A stretch of 64,000 bases of DNA from Blastomussa wellsi (GCA_947652115.1 OX393564.1:1075286-1139285), one strand, 5' to 3'; counted from the first letter of the stretch, positions 1 to 12,000 are shown. A program made the numbers and translations. The notes: a model not told the origin generated them from the letters alone.

Positions 1-15
1 ACGAAAAAACCATAC

Positions 16-237
16 CAACAAAGACTTCATATTCAAATGAATGGGGTAAAGTGTTATCAGTGTAGATAACAACTTCACTAATGCTGTGATCAATGCCCAA
101 GTCAATCTTCCACCAGGGATTGGCCTGTTTTGTTGTCACTGAACAAGTTACCCTGTCATCATCAAAGGCTTTTTCAGCTTGCATTTCTGATGTTAAGAAA
201 CTGGACTGTGTTGCAGATCCCATCCATGTTAAATCAT
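16..237 (-). CDS. Gene A exon 11: N-terminal half of a fourth FTP-like domain
   Basis: Exon of 74 codons from a TTCCAG acceptor (AG at 239-238) to a GTATGG donor at 15. It reads YDLTWMGSATQSSF, then AFDDDRVTC, NPWWKIDLG and EVVIYTD. The acceptor nearer the upstream exon (TTTAG at about 280) would give an immediate TAA, so 237 is chosen. The C-terminal half lies beyond the left edge. Confidence 0.85.
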
Positions 238-1296
238 CTGGAATTGAAATAAAATAGCTCTGTGATACAATGCGTTCTAAAGAGAAGTGTTAACAAATAA
301 ATAAATTAATTAATGATATTCAGGTTTGTTTCTTGAAGCACACTTACATTCGTATACAGCATAAACCAGAACTTCGCACAAGTTCAATGATTGCTGCATG
401 TTTGCATTGGTGACAGAAACATACTGGCCTCTTATTCGGTTTGGATGGTTACAAACATATTCCTTCAGTACATTTGCTGTCACAATCCCATCAGAGGAAA
501 TACAGTTTTCTCCAATAAGTTGCTCTGTCCCTGTTGAAGAAATAACATGTATGTTTTTACCAAATTCCTAACTTCTAAACAATTTCTAAACAATCCAGGG
601 TCAATTCAAACTCAACGATTCCTAAGCTCATTTTTTGCGAGTTTCTATATATATTGTTAATTGTGCCTTAATAGTACTCACCAACAGTAACTGCCATATC
701 TGCGACATTTACTCCACTAAGCACATGCACAAGAGCAACAGGCCTTACATACTGCAAATCTATCCGATAAGTATATCCTGTTGTTACAGTATGACATGTG
801 TTTAAATTACCATCCACAGCTTCTGTGTAATCTGGCTGGGCCAAAGCTGTATTATCTGCATCCAGAAAATAACGAATGCACTGATTAACTTATCATACAT
901 AACTTATTAGTTATAATATTGATACTTGATAAACACCTGTCTAAGAACTCATTAAAAAAACTGTTACTTACAGGTTTAATAAATATGTAATAAACCAGAC
1001 AGTCAGTCAGTCACTCAGTCAGTTGGTTGAGCAGTCTGACAGTCAGTCAGTTAGTCAGGCAGTCTGTCAGTTGGTTGATTAGTCAGACAGACAGTCAGCC
1101 AGTCAGTCAGTTAGCTAGTCAGTCTATCAGTTGGTTGACCACTCGGACAGTCAGAATCAGACAGTCTGTCAGTTGCACAATTCCTTGATTCGCTCCGACG
1201 AAGGGCTAACGCTCGAAATGTCAGCTCTTGAATCTCTTTACGGTGGCCAATTGACATTATCAACCCAGTTGATAAAACCAAATTATATTGTTATAC

Positions 1297-1341
<45 letters not shown>

Positions 1342-4300
1342 CTATCAGTCTGTAAGTTGGTTGTCAGTCAGTTGGTTGGACAGTCAGTCTGCCAGCTGGT
1401 AGGCCAGTTGGACAGTCAACAACTAAAAATTTGCTTTAGACAAATCTACTAACCATTAGGCTCACTATAAACATAAACTTCACACAGGGTCAGTTTATGA
1501 TTTTCCAAGAGCCTGATGTAGACATATCTTCCAATGATGGTTCTACCACAATGTACATGCCAACCCTTAGTATAGCTAATGTTTGCCACTGAAAAATTGC
1601 TACAAATATAATTCTTGAATTCTTGACCAATCACCGGGAAGTGGTCTTCCAAATGAGCACCTGAAAAATACATCCACCATGATTGTAAATATGACTCAAA
1701 ACCTAAGAGTCAAGCACAATTAATTTGTAGAGTACTGATCGGAGTAATCATGAGTCAGAAAGAAAACACAGGACCTGTAGCATATAATGTTATAAACATG
1801 TTATAATGTGTTGTGGTTTTAAATTTTTCAATCTGAAAAGAAGGACTATAAAAATCAGTCTGGTTTGAATATTATTGAAACCCAAGATAAGTTAAACCAC
1901 AACATATATGTTTTGTAACTTATATATTTCATAACAAAGTTATATGCATGGATCCAAAACAAGAGGCACTAGTACAATGATGTATTGATGGTCTTGGAAA
2001 CTATTTGAAAGCTCTCCATTGAAGTGTCTATATGGCCTAAAGAGTTTTGATGCTTTTGGTATCTTTATATTGCATAAATAGAAATAGTTTGAATGAATAG
2101 TGCAATAATTATAAATAGTGTTATTTCTATCACCATTAATCATCTATAAACTTACCAACATGAATAATGAAGTGAGTAGCCTCTGACTCACAGCATTCAT
2201 AACTGAACTGTATAAACACATGAGCAACAAACTCTAGCTTTCCTAAATCAACCCTCCACCAGGCATTAGCATGCTGTGTAGTTGAACTGCAGCTTTTGCC
2301 ATCATCAAGCCGGCTGTCAATGTTGCCATCTACTGCTCTTGATGAAACTGCATCTCCTAGAGTATCCGATTGTTTGGTTGTTTTTCCTCCAGCTAAATTA
2401 ACTCCTCCTGCAACAAACAATGACAACAAATTAATGAGTAAAATGCATACAAGATCCTTTCTGTACAGAACTTTGCAGGATTTTTAGCCAAACGTTAGGT
2501 ATCTTTGAGATCTATCAAACACCAATAACTCTATCTTGGAAGGGGGGAGCAGAATCTGACTCCATGTACGTTTTTATACCACCATACTTTCTGGGTTCAA
2601 GACATATTATAAGATTTTAAAAAGAAACTTGATGTAACTCTACATTTCAACAAACTCAACTGGGACCACTCAACATTTTTTAACCAATTATCACAATTCA
2701 GAAGAATCAAGAGAATCAAGATTTTTCATAAGTGGTATATTTTCTACTCAGACCATTGTGATTGGTCTGCTGATGAAAAAACTCTGATTCTTTTGTTCCG
2801 AATTCATCTTTTGGTTGGATAAAACACGTTGGAAGTGGTCCTGGTTGAGTTAGTTGCACTGTAAATGTTTCTGCTCTTGAAATTTATATTTTTAAGTTTC
2901 CTGGACCTGCAGTAATTGACATTATTGCCATTTGGAGGGTGTGGACATATCCTTTCAGTAGTTTTGATTACTAGCTATTGAGTCATCATTTTATTGCTGC
3001 TATGCAGCAGGGAAGATGGGAACCACATCCAATCCATCCTGGGCATAAAGCAATCAAATTAAAAAATCCCATTCTTAATAGGTGTGGTTTACTTGAGTGA
3101 CTTGTGAATATTCTGACTGCCATTTAATTAGAACCAGTGATGCCAGATCAAGGTATTGCTTTCTAAAGGATTGCATGTGGTCTAAGGCTATCAGTATTTC
3201 AGAATTAGTCTAGATGGTCCAAACATTTTCAAGAATACGTGCTTACCTTTGCAAACGCCTAGAAAATCCTCACTGACAACTCCAAATATGTTGCCTCTGG
3301 AAGATAAAAAGCCTGCTCTACATTTGCACATATAATCAAATGGTGCAAACATCTCATTCATGAACATTCTTGTGCATTCTGAATTTGCAGGACACCTAGT
3401 CTGCAGTTTGCAAGGATCTGCAATAAAATATATTCTAATCAATTAATCAATATATATGTTGTTTCAACTCAGCACAACTTGCCAGTTATGCAGCCAAAAG
3501 TAAAAACTAAAGGAACTATCCACAAATAGGGCCATGCACAAGTGAATATAAAATAGTGAAGATAAAATAGTCCACTGAGCCACTTGAAGCTAAAAGAAAT
3601 GATAAAAAGAATAACATTTAAGGAGGCTCGAAAGAGTTTTCTCACTGTTATAGTACTTTTAAAACGATTCAGGACTACAGGAAAGTTGTTATGATAATTC
3701 GGACAAAATATGAATAGATTTAGAACTCTGTTATTGGGTAATACTTTAAGAATGTTTATGATGTCAAAGCAGTTAAATGGATTTTGCACGCAGTAGTTTT
3801 TAGGCACCTTGATTTTTAATTCACTGCCTTTAGACATAAGAAACATTAATTCAAAGCTTTAGACGATTTTTATTTGTAATTTTTTTTAGTCATTTTTAGT
3901 CGTTTGTATTAGTTTTCAATAGTTTTTAATATTTTTAATTAATCAGGACCATTGATAACAGTATATTCTACTGATGGGTTATCCTGTATAAATATTCGTA
4001 ATTATTATTATTATTATTATTCGTGCCTATTGATAAAATTAGAACAAAAACATCAACAGGACTAACGTCCTCATTACTGAGCATGCTTCAGTCGGCTAAG
4101 TCTTTACAAACATTGTATCCAATAGTCATTGCCAGCTAAAAATGCAAAGAAGATTGATTTTGAATTTTGTTCAAAACCATGATTGGTTTTATTCACATTT
4201 CCCATTTATTATTGTACTGACCAATGTGTAAATGATGGAATAACTGAAGTAATAAAAATGTCTTTGTCTTAAAGCTGCACAAATGCTAAATTTTGTAGGT

Positions 4301-7300
4301 CAGGGTGATTATCAGCTTACAATCTAGATGTTGTAGTATTTTTAATATGTAAATAGCATGTGCTGTCAGCTTAGTGAAAATGGATGTTTTACCTTTGTGG
4401 TGAAGGTCACTGAAGATAAAATAGTCCACTGAGCCACTTGAGGCTAAAAGAAATGATAAAAAGAATAACATTTAACTGTTGCGGGCATTACTTTCACAGA
4501 AGTGACTGGTGCCGAAAATTGGAATTTCATTAAATTAACAAAGACCTCTGAGGTTCTCTTTGTTGCAGTCATCAAGGTATCAGTGTGGACAAAAATGCTG
4601 AGTACCATGGATGATCACGATTTACACAGTTGGTGTGGAAACATGGAAAGTGGTGGGGGAGGGAGGGGTGCGTCATAGGGCTAGTAACTTTCACTCCCAC
4701 CTCCTGCTCCTTCCATAGCAGCTCCCATCACTTTGTTTTATTTCAGTTGCAATTTCAGTTCTCAAATTATGTTGTGAAATTTTTAGAAATGTTTCTGGTT
4801 CCTGTCACCTTGAGAGTCTCAGTTCTCACTCTCTCTTCTCTTGCCTCAGGGACCCTTCCCACCCTACAGGGCTCCTGCCTAGGATCCTGCCTAGAAATAT
4901 GTTCACTGGAAATATGTTTCTGCAAAATTTAAACTTTGTCTATTAAGGAAAAAGAAAACAGTCAGGCAGTCATTAGTGTCATGTACATGAACATACTTGA
5001 CTGAACTTGGTAAGTGAGTTTATCATACAAATCAATTACAATCCCCAATGAATAAACAGGTTCGTTGTTTAAGGACCACGAGAATGGGGCCAAAACCTTA
5101 TCACCAATATCAAGGGCTCCCACATGTGCTGGAGTGTCTGGATATACGTCTGTTGGCTGCACCATCATTATTGCTGTACTTCCAGATCCAAGAGTGACAT
5201 TCATGTACAAGTAATTTTGGTACCGTTCCACAGCCAGCCAGGCTGAAGGTCTCCATGTAGCTGATTGGGCATCAAATATAAAACCCTCTTTCTCTAGACT
5301 ACGTGGAGTTTCTGAAATATAATAATAATAATAATAATAATAATATTTAATAGTTATATTGCACTTTTTCTATAAAAATACCGAAATTAAAAAGTGCATT
5401 ATAAAATTACTATTTAAACTAAGTTAAAAAAAAGGTTACACAGTAAAAATAAAAATTGAATTACAAAAAATTCAATTTTACAGTTAAAAAATTTACAGAG
5501 TAATAGTAAAATGTAGAAAGTTTAAGAATCAATCTCTTCATTGATAATATACACCATGCAGTGGGCAAACATTAGCAAACTTACGATCTGATTAGCTGCA
5601 AAGGACAATTTAAATAAAGCACAGACTTCCATATAATGTTCAGTCACACATACAATTATAGTGTATATGAAAAGAAATAAAGCATACTGAACTTACTTGG
5701 ATAAATCTCAAGTTCACAGAAAGTTATAAACCATTCATCTTTGGCAACAGAGAGGAAGAAATATCTGCCAAAGTGGCACTCATTACATCGAACTTGAATC
5801 CTTCCTTTGGAGATTTGGCTTAAATTACGGTAACAAACTTGTTGTACACTTAGGGGTTCATTCTTAATTATGCCTGCAACAGGAAAAAGCAAGAGGGAAT
5901 CTAATATAGTAAGTATTAAACGTAAGGAGAATGAAACTATTTTCCAGCCCAATCCAGCCCTGACATTTTGATGGGCTGATCAGTACTATAATAAATAAAT
6001 GCTTGCTGCTACCATGATGCAAGAAATTAAATGCCCATTGATTGGTGAACAAGCTGTGATTATTTTCTTGAAATAACTGGCTACCATAATAAAACTAGAG
6101 TGGTAAAGTGATGATGTCACAAAAACTAAATTTATGAAATTACGGGATTTACTGACATATTCTGAAAGTACATGATGAAGAATTCCCACTTACCAAAAAT
6201 AAACATATTATTTCAATTTGGGGGTGGGATATTGACCCTTTCATGCTTCAGTGACACCATACAGATCCTTTTAATTTTGTCTCTAAACCGTTTCGAACGA
6301 AGACAAAATTACAAGGATTTGTATGGAGTCACTGAAGCATGAAAGGGTCAATATGTCACCCCCAAATTGAAATAAGATGCTGACTTTGGCAAGTGGGCAT
6401 TTTTCATCATGTACTTTCTGAAGATCTAAAAATAAATGAATCCCATAATTTCAAAAATTTAGATATTTGTGACGTCACACTTTACCACTCTATACCCTTT
6501 GTTTTATAGAGTGATTTCAGCACCACCTTAAACTTGCCCTACAGTCTAATCCAATCCCACTGAGGATTGGCTGTGAGAATATTCCTGCAGTACCCACCAT
6601 GGGATCTTGTGCCAGTTCACTTGTCCAGGCACATTCCTGGCAGTTAAATCTTGCCAAGATAGTTGTAAGAAACTGTGTGCTAAGCTTTTAAATATTATGT
6701 ACCTACCGATTGTTAAGTCAACTTTGCTGAGCATATCACCCCAGCACTCATATTTGTTAGTTATTATTACGGCTTCAATCTGAAAAATTCCTCCTAGGTC
6801 CACCATCCACCAAGGATTGTCTTCAATTTGGGTCGCTATACAACTTTGCACAGAATATATATACTTGTCATCAAATTCTAAAATACCATCTACAGCATGA
6901 ACACTTTCACCATCTTGATCAAAGGTGGTTGACTGGTTTGTAGTCCTGTTTAATGCAAGATTGGGAAAGTAAACGGGCAATGCTGTAAACAAAAAGTAAA
7001 GATATTTTACTCAGTGATATCTTAACAGATATACTACAGCTGTGTCATCAATCAAAGCCCATATTTATTAACAGAATCTTGATTAACTATCTTAGTTATC
7101 GGACGTTACTGAATATTAAAGAAGTACAAAAGGCGAAGAAAAATTTCCGGCACATTTCGTCCCTTGGGTAAAAGACGGAAGTCAAGTTTCTTCTATCTTT
7201 TATTCTAGGGGTCTTTTGACATTTCTAGACCTCTACTGGCACGGCTGACAAGGGGTACAGTACTTTCGACGCGGAAAATCTTGGGACTTCAAACTTTTCA

Positions 7301-7618
7301 GCGCCATATTTGGACAAAATGTAAAACCTCGATCACGCTCTATTGAGTGGTTTAATTCATAGTGCCAGTTCCTTTGGAGATCGTGACTAAAAGAACACTA
7401 TCTGATTCTAATTCTGTTGTTGTTGTTTACCAAGGAGAACATATGGCTATTTGCAGCCCCATTAGTGAAGGAAATTAAAATAAGTCAACCATTGTTTATA
7501 CGAAAGTGGTCCCCTCGTAGAATATACTGACCCTAAGCGAACTTCACTCACCAATAGATATTGAAAGCAGTCTCCAGAAGGAAGCTACCAATAATAACCA
7601 GAGATATAAGGCTTTCAT
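16..7618 (-). CDS. Gene A: secreted FTP/discoidin-like lectin-domain protein with one EGF-like domain, 3' part outside window
   Basis: Eleven exons on the minus strand (high to low): 7618-7552, 6982-6707, 5873-5697, 5311-4997, 4443-4393, 3417-3247, 2407-2156, 1660-1454, 855-682, 530-348, 237-16. Each is bounded by AG and GT and all junctions are phase 1, giving 698 codons so far with no stop. The last visible exon ends at a GT donor, so the gene continues left. Order: signal peptide, FTP-like domain, unrecognised 105-residue segment, 17-codon linker, EGF-like domain, then three more FTP-like domains, the last only half seen. FTP/F5-8C signatures are the NPWWMVDLG and AWWRVDLG motifs, AVDG near the N-terminus, and LTLCEVYVY-type C-terminal strands. 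This family (fucolectin, tachylectin-4, pentraxin-1) binds fucose or other glycans on cell surfaces. Extracellular glycan binding is inferred; the ligand is unknown. Head to head with gene B. Confidence 0.85.
348..855 (-). CDS. Gene A exons 9-10: third FTP-like domain with a reduced N-terminal half
   Basis: Exon 855-682 (58 codons) begins DNTALAQPDYTEAVDGNLNT and has YRIDLQYVRPVALVHVL where the other copies have the PWWxVDLG strand. Exon 530-348 (61 codons) is a normal C-terminal half: NCISSDG, RGQYVSVTNANM, SLNLCEVLVYAVYE. The N half is about 20-30 residues shorter than in copies 1, 2 and 4 and lacks the tryptophan pair, so ligand binding by this copy may differ. Confidence 0.82.
996..1182. 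repeat. (CAGT)n-rich tract, part 1
   Basis: Imperfect CAGT/CAGA repeats in the gene A intron, resuming at about 1345-1420 after the 1185 repeat. A similar tract lies at 51082-51205 in the last intron of gene E. Confidence 0.8.
1185..1340. repeat. Dispersed repeat, copy 1 (gene A intron)
   Basis: CGCTCCGACGAAGGGCTAAC, ACATTATCAACCCAGTTGAT and ACCAAATTATA match 34980-35070. It continues into ACCGACGCAGCACCACAGT, not present in the other copy. Confidence 0.6.
1454..2407 (-). CDS. Gene A exons 7-8: second FTP/F5-8C-like domain
   Basis: Exon 2407-2156 (84 codons): GGVNLAGGKTTKQSD, AVDG, CSSTTQHANAWWRVDLGKL. Exon 1660-1454 (69 codons): an NYICSNFSVANIS segment, a GRTIIGRYVYIRL strand and LTLCEVYVYSEP. 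All the usual FTP landmarks are present and both exons are phase 1. Confidence 0.87.
3247..3417 (-). CDS. Gene A exon 6: EGF-like domain
   Basis: Exon of 57 codons with six cysteines (DPCKLQTRCPANSEC, then MCKCRAGF, then GVC), the C-x5-C-x5-C spacing of an EGF-like module with an unusually long loop between cysteines 3 and 4. TTGCAG acceptor and GTAAGC donor, phase 1 on both sides. It is the only EGF exon in gene A and lies between FTP domain groups. Confidence 0.85.
3557..3621. repeat. 65-bp duplication of mini-exon region, copy 1
   Basis: Identical to 4411-4475 except one base. Carries the TTTCTTTTAG acceptor and the 5' half of the mini-exon but not its donor. Confidence 0.85.
3860..4022 (+). 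repeat. Possible retroelement 3' tail ending in (ATT)n
   Basis: TCCTGTATAAATATTCG followed by six or more ATT units, the look of a LINE 3' end. No reverse transcriptase reading frame was found next to it. Confidence 0.35.
4393..4443 (-). CDS. Gene A exon 5: 17-codon phase-1 mini-exon (probable)
   Basis: CATTTCTTTTAG acceptor (AG at 4445-4444) and GTAAAA donor at 4392. The 51 bases read SSGSVDYFIFSDLHHK in the frame set by the exons on both sides, phase 1 at both ends. It encodes no known domain and could be a linker. A 65-bp block covering its acceptor and 5' half is duplicated at 3557-3621. Real but possibly alternative; the weak donor lowers confidence. Confidence 0.6.
4411..4475. repeat. 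65-bp duplication of mini-exon region, copy 2
   Basis: Includes the acceptor and first 33 bases of gene A exon 5 (minus strand). See copy 1 at 3557-3621. Confidence 0.85.
4997..5311 (-). CDS. Gene A exon 4: unrecognised 105-residue domain
   Basis: A phase-1 exon of 315 bases between a TTTCAG acceptor (5313-5312) and a GTATGT donor at 4996. It reads without a stop from KTPRSLEKEGFIFDA through WRPSAWLAVERYQNYLYMNV and LGIVIDLYDKLTYQVQS. It has no cysteine in the readable part and two aromatic-rich strand-like runs, suggesting a beta-rich extracellular domain. I do not recognise the family. It lies between the first FTP domain and the EGF-like domain and is preceded by an (AAT)n tract and AT-rich intron. 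Confidence 0.75.
5320..5346. repeat. (AAT)n microsatellite
   Basis: Eight or nine AAT units just upstream of the acceptor of gene A exon 4 on the minus strand. The following 5347-5390 has a small hairpin (GCACTTTTTC / AAAAAGTGC). Confidence 0.8.
5697..6982 (-). CDS. Gene A exons 2-3: first FTP/F5-8C-like domain
   Basis: Exon 6982-6707 (92 codons) gives the N-terminal half: NLALNRTTNQST, an AVDG turn, a cysteine, then NPWWMVDLG. Exon 5873-5697 (59 codons) gives the C-terminal half: VCYRNLSQISKGRIQVRCN, then GRYFFLSV, then CELEIYP. The split falls after the central strand, and the same split recurs in the later FTP copies. The 0.8 kb intron between them contains a foldback transposon (6096-6492). 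Confidence 0.87.
6096..6492. mobile_element. Foldback (MITE-like) element, about 397 bp, in a gene A intron
   Basis: The two halves are near-complete inverted copies: TAGAGTGGTAAAGTG at the left end pairs with CACTTTACCACTCTA at the right, and the pairing continues through TTTCAATTTGGGGGTG and CCCTTTCATGCTTCAGTGAC to a centre near 6290. TA at each end may be a TA target duplication. Confidence 0.85.
7552..7618 (-). CDS. Gene A exon 1: signal peptide
   Basis: The ATG at 7618 opens 22 codons plus one base before a GTGAGT donor at 7551. The peptide starts MKALYLWLLLVASFW: a basic residue followed by a long hydrophobic stretch, as in a secretory signal. Joining the single G to exon 2 (CA at 6982) restores an alanine codon and reads on into the first FTP domain. 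This start is chosen because it is the only ATG giving a signal peptide with correct phase. Confidence 0.85.
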
Positions 7619-8923
7619 TTTGAGCTACTTTCTTTGTCACATATTCGCTGTTTGAAATCGAGAAAACTCGATGAAACAGCACGCACACGCAAGCCGACTA
7701 AGCCGCCGGCGACGTTTTTCGCGCCTCGTTTCCAGACCCCTATGTAAACAGTTCTCCTGTTCCTGGGCCACGCAAACCCAGGCGCAAAACACAAAGCAGT
7801 AAAAAGTTGAAGTTTTTGAGTTTGAAGCGGTAATGTAGTGCTGGAATAATAATAAAATGAAATGACGTTAGTGTCACTTTCATGCTGAACATTCGCACCA
7901 TTGCACATATCAACAGTTATTTGGAGAGTAGATCCACAGGCGGCCCAAGCTCATATTGTGAGTCAGGATCATATTGTGAAATAGCTGTCACGGTTTGTTT
8001 GGGAAAATTACGGTTATTTCGGTTTGCTAAAAGAAATCTCGAGCGAATAATCTAATTGTTTTAGTAAAAATCATATTAAACGAATCGTGTGGCGGTGAAA
8101 AAGTTCTAAATCTTACTGAGAAACTTCGCTAAAGCGCGAAGACGTCGCCATTTTGAAGACGACCTTCAACCACTGCACTCTAATGGCTGATAGTGTGCAG
8201 TAGCTCAACCAATCAGATTGCGGAATTTGCATTAGTATACTAGTAGAATTTTACTAATATGCAATATGATGACTCACGACATGAGCTTGGGCTGCCTGTG
8301 ATTTTGTTTGCAAATCTTCCATATTAAATCGCTATTTAACTATTGCTTTATTTCATTCTACAGTCGGTCTGATGTCTTTGAAATATTTTTTATCGACCGA
8401 ACTCATGTAGATGTAGACGTAGAGACCTGTCGATGTAGATGAAACTTCAATTCAAGTTAGATGTATATGGCAGCGGGTGGATTCGAGAATATAAAAAGAG
8501 GCATAGTTTAACAGCGGCTCAAAGCAAAATCTTTATTACTGCCACTTTATTTTGGCCCAAGCTACCACTCAATTTCTCGTTTAAAGAACCTCTTCAGAAA
8601 GGATGGTCACTGTGAAATACAAATTAATTATGCTTGTGACGTGATTAAAATGTGTTGCCACTTTATTGATTGCATTAAAGCATGGTTCAAAATTCCATCC
8701 AACGCGTCGATAGTCCAACCAGATTGTTCGAAGGCATTGCCGTGGACGGTTGTCTAAGTTGAAGACATGTATTTCATCTTTAACAGCTCAGTTTGCTTTA
8801 TACAGATTCTCTGAGACGCTGTTTTATGGAAGCTATCGCATTCTAATTAATTATTAATGAGTCGTGGTATAATTGTTAAGTCACATAACGTACAATGACG
8901 CAATTTTCAATTCTGCACGAGCG
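7619..8923. other. Divergent spacer between genes A and B
   Basis: 1.3 kb between the start codons of A (minus) and B (plus), so it must hold both promoters. About 366 bp of it is a foldback element (7935-8300). No TATA box could be placed confidently and no other gene was seen. Confidence 0.6.
7935..8300. mobile_element. Foldback (MITE-like) element between genes A and B
   Basis: Terminal inverted repeats CACAGGCGGCCCAAGCTCAT and ATGAGCTTGGGCTGCCTGTG, extending into TGTGAGTCA / TGACTCACGA. Unpaired middle of about 300 bp, so a deletion derivative of a DNA transposon is likely. Confidence 0.8.
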
Positions 8924-9008
8924 ATGGGTATCACCCAGCGAACAATAATTTTCCTTATGATTTTGGTCTCCATTCAACGCACAAATCATCAAGAGGTTTT
9001 TTCGTATC
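8924..9008 (+). CDS. Gene B exon 1: signal peptide
   Basis: ATG at 8924; 28 codons plus one base, ending at a GTGAGT donor. Peptide MGITQRTIIFLMILVSI followed by a polar stretch ending VFSY: positive charge, hydrophobic core, likely cleavage before the first EGF exon. An upstream ATG at 8895 is out of frame and overlaps this start. Confidence 0.82.
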
Positions 9009-12000
9009 GTGAGTAAAAGTTTATTTAAAATTTCTTTATTTCGCGTATGCTATAAATTGCCGCAAGAGGGATTTACCAAGCATATAGAACATTGCATACA
9101 ACACTATACTTTTATTTAGCATAGTGATGACACTAATTTCTTTAGGTCTGTCAATTACAATCCTCCCCAAGCTTCGAAACCATCCTTTTTACTCAGTTTA
9201 TTACATCTTTGAAAATTTTCTACTACGGTAAACTATTATTTCAAGGTTTGCTTCAATTTGATGCAATTTTATACATGACCAAAACTGGCGTCATTTGTGG
9301 GACCAAGTGCTTTAAAATGCGCAAGAGAAATGTGTAAATTAACAGCAAGGGCACCAAGCATCAAGCTGTCGTCTTAACAAACTCTTTAATTGAAAAGCGC
9401 AAGAAGGATATGTAGAAAAGGCGTCAGTTTATAAACGATTATTGGATGAGATTTTTGTGATATCCGGAATAATTGAGGTCGCGGTAAGTGTTATCAGCCG
9501 AAGCCGAAGGGTAACCGAGACCTTGAAAATTTCGGATATTACAAAAACCGATTCTAATAATTGTTTTATTATGCATTGTTTTCAGGCTTCCCATGGAGTA
9601 AAACGATCCATCCTTTTTTCGCGCTTCCACACAAAAAAGATTTCAACACTTGCGCCAATTTTTTGTCGTGTGGCTCATGAATGTTTTTCTCTTTAAGGTA
9701 TTCGTACAACAGTTCCTACGCCACTTTTGTCGATCTTTTAGTATTTTCCGAATCTTTATGTTCAAGCAATTTCTCAATTTCTTGCTGGGTCGATGAAGCG
9801 AATCGACAACCATGTTGCTGCTTCGCTGTACGAGAATAAGACATTGCCCTTGGAAATCATGCTTTGCGCGCGCAACCTAATAATCTGTAGGTTGCGCTGT
9901 TTGCCAGAATTAACTGTAGCTCTTAGCCAATGAGAAGACAGATTGTGACTACAATGAATAATAACAGGTTTTATGCTAAAGCGTCAAGTTTGTATAGCAC
10001 CATTTCTTATTAAACTTGCAATTGACCATTTCTAGCTGCTCCTGCGAAATGCACTGACGACTTCAAATGTTTGTTTACAAAAGCCAGATGTTTAGCGGGA
10101 GAATGTCACTGTATTGAGCCAGTGGCATACGGAGATGGAAAATCCGCCTGCGAAACGAAACGTGAGTAAGCAGAAGCTTGAGAACTTTCAATGCAGTCAG
10201 ATCAACCACATAGCCATATTTTCTTTATTTTTTGCAAGGAAACATTAATACACTTCACTCAATAGTCCACCTTATTATAAGAAATTAACGCTTCATGAAA
10301 TTGACGCAAATTTGGAAAATTCGCGACCTATGAGCGAATTTATCCTAGTTGCATTGTCAGTATCTTGGAGGGGCTAGTTACAGGAAGAAAGAAATTACTA
10401 CCTGAGCTAACGGGAGCACAACCGCCGCTTTTAATTTTAATGTTCGTGCTGATGCCACGAGCACTACCCAGAGTTAAACAGACAAAGAAATAAAGTAATA
10501 AAACATGCTAGATGACCATTTTATGTTTTTTTGTCTGTTTTCTAGATTGGTCAAAGTGCAAACCATCTGACGCTAAGCATTGTGACGCGTACTTTAACAC
10601 GCACTGTATTTACAATGATTATGATTTTGGGCGCGCGAGTCTCTTTTGTAAATGCGATGAAGGACATTTTGGGAGAGTCAAGATAAATCCGGGATGTTTA
10701 AAAGCTACAGGTAAACAAATGATTGATTTCACTCGCGCAAATCGCAAACTAGTACCCATCCTCCTTGACAGCGCTCGGTTCACGCAACATGGCTTTACGT
10801 CGCTGTAATAATTGACGTTAAAACTTTGAAATACTCAATTCGCATCACTAAAGGGTACAAAGATCTATAATAATACTGTCTCTAATGACGTCAGAAGTCC
10901 GATCTAATTAAACGCATCATAATATCGGGCAATTGGCGTATGGAGATCATTTACATCAGTTCCGCTACTAGCGGAATTGACAATTTTGGAGTTGTGAAAG
11001 ACCTTCTTCGAACAAACTGTGCCATTCAGAAAATAAAGATAATTTGGCTTACGCAAGGGGGACGAGGCGAATCAAGATAATCACTGTTTTGCTACACCTA
11101 TCCCACTCCCCCTCCCCCTAAAATAGCAATTGACACCATCTGGCCCCAAAAGTAATGGACAGGTTGGCGTAAAATTCAACTTCTTTGTTTTACAGTTGAC
11201 TCCGAGGGAAGACCGCATTGTTTTTCCAGTTACCATTGCCCATCTTATTCGTTTTGTAAGAATAGACGGTGCCATTGTAGAAGGGGGCTGGTTGGAAACG
11301 GCAATTCATGTAACGCTGGTAAGATCACTTCCTCTTCTGGAGTAATACGCTCTTAGGGGTATTAAATAAAGAGAAACGGACATAAATACGACTTGTTATA
11401 TGGCTCAAATCCTTCCGCACCAGCGCCGCCTAATTAGCTACTTTCAGATCACATGACTGTAACAATGTAAGCTGTTTCCCGCCAAAAATCTCTGAGAGAC
11501 GTCAGAGGACAAATTCGACTGTCGACCGACGATCTCTTGAACGATTCATTTTACGCGAAACATTCGTCGTGCTGTATAACAAATCACTTATGAATAGCTG
11601 GAATAGATAGTTCAAAATATAAAGGAGGGACACCTTGTGATGCTTAAACAGTGGCCAGAGACCACGTTAATCCAGTCACCAGGTGGCCATCTTAAAGAGG
11701 TTCTGACTGAACGTAAGCACCACAAGGTGTCCGACCTCAGGTCGAAGTATCCATTACAGTCACAACCCTTATATGAATAGCCCCTCCGGTACCAGGTGCG
11801 GCACCTATCTTCTCTCATGCGCATGCTAGGGAACCAGAAAGAACTGTACACAATTATTGCAGTTAGCAAGTTACTTACTTCTTATAATTCCATATAGCTC
11901 CTGGACGCACGAGGTGTTCCAGTAATAAAGAATGTAAGCGCCATTCTGAGTGTCGACTGGGTGTTTGCCATTGTAAAGACGAGCTACTGGGAGATGGAAC

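Noticed and set aside
1131..1328. Plus-strand open frame in the gene A intron
   Set aside because: Lies across a CAGT tract and a dispersed repeat also present at 34955; not a gene.
3469..3846. 125-codon minus-strand frame in gene A intron
   Set aside because: No recognisable domain, no phase-compatible splice sites, and it overlaps the donor-less mini-exon copy.
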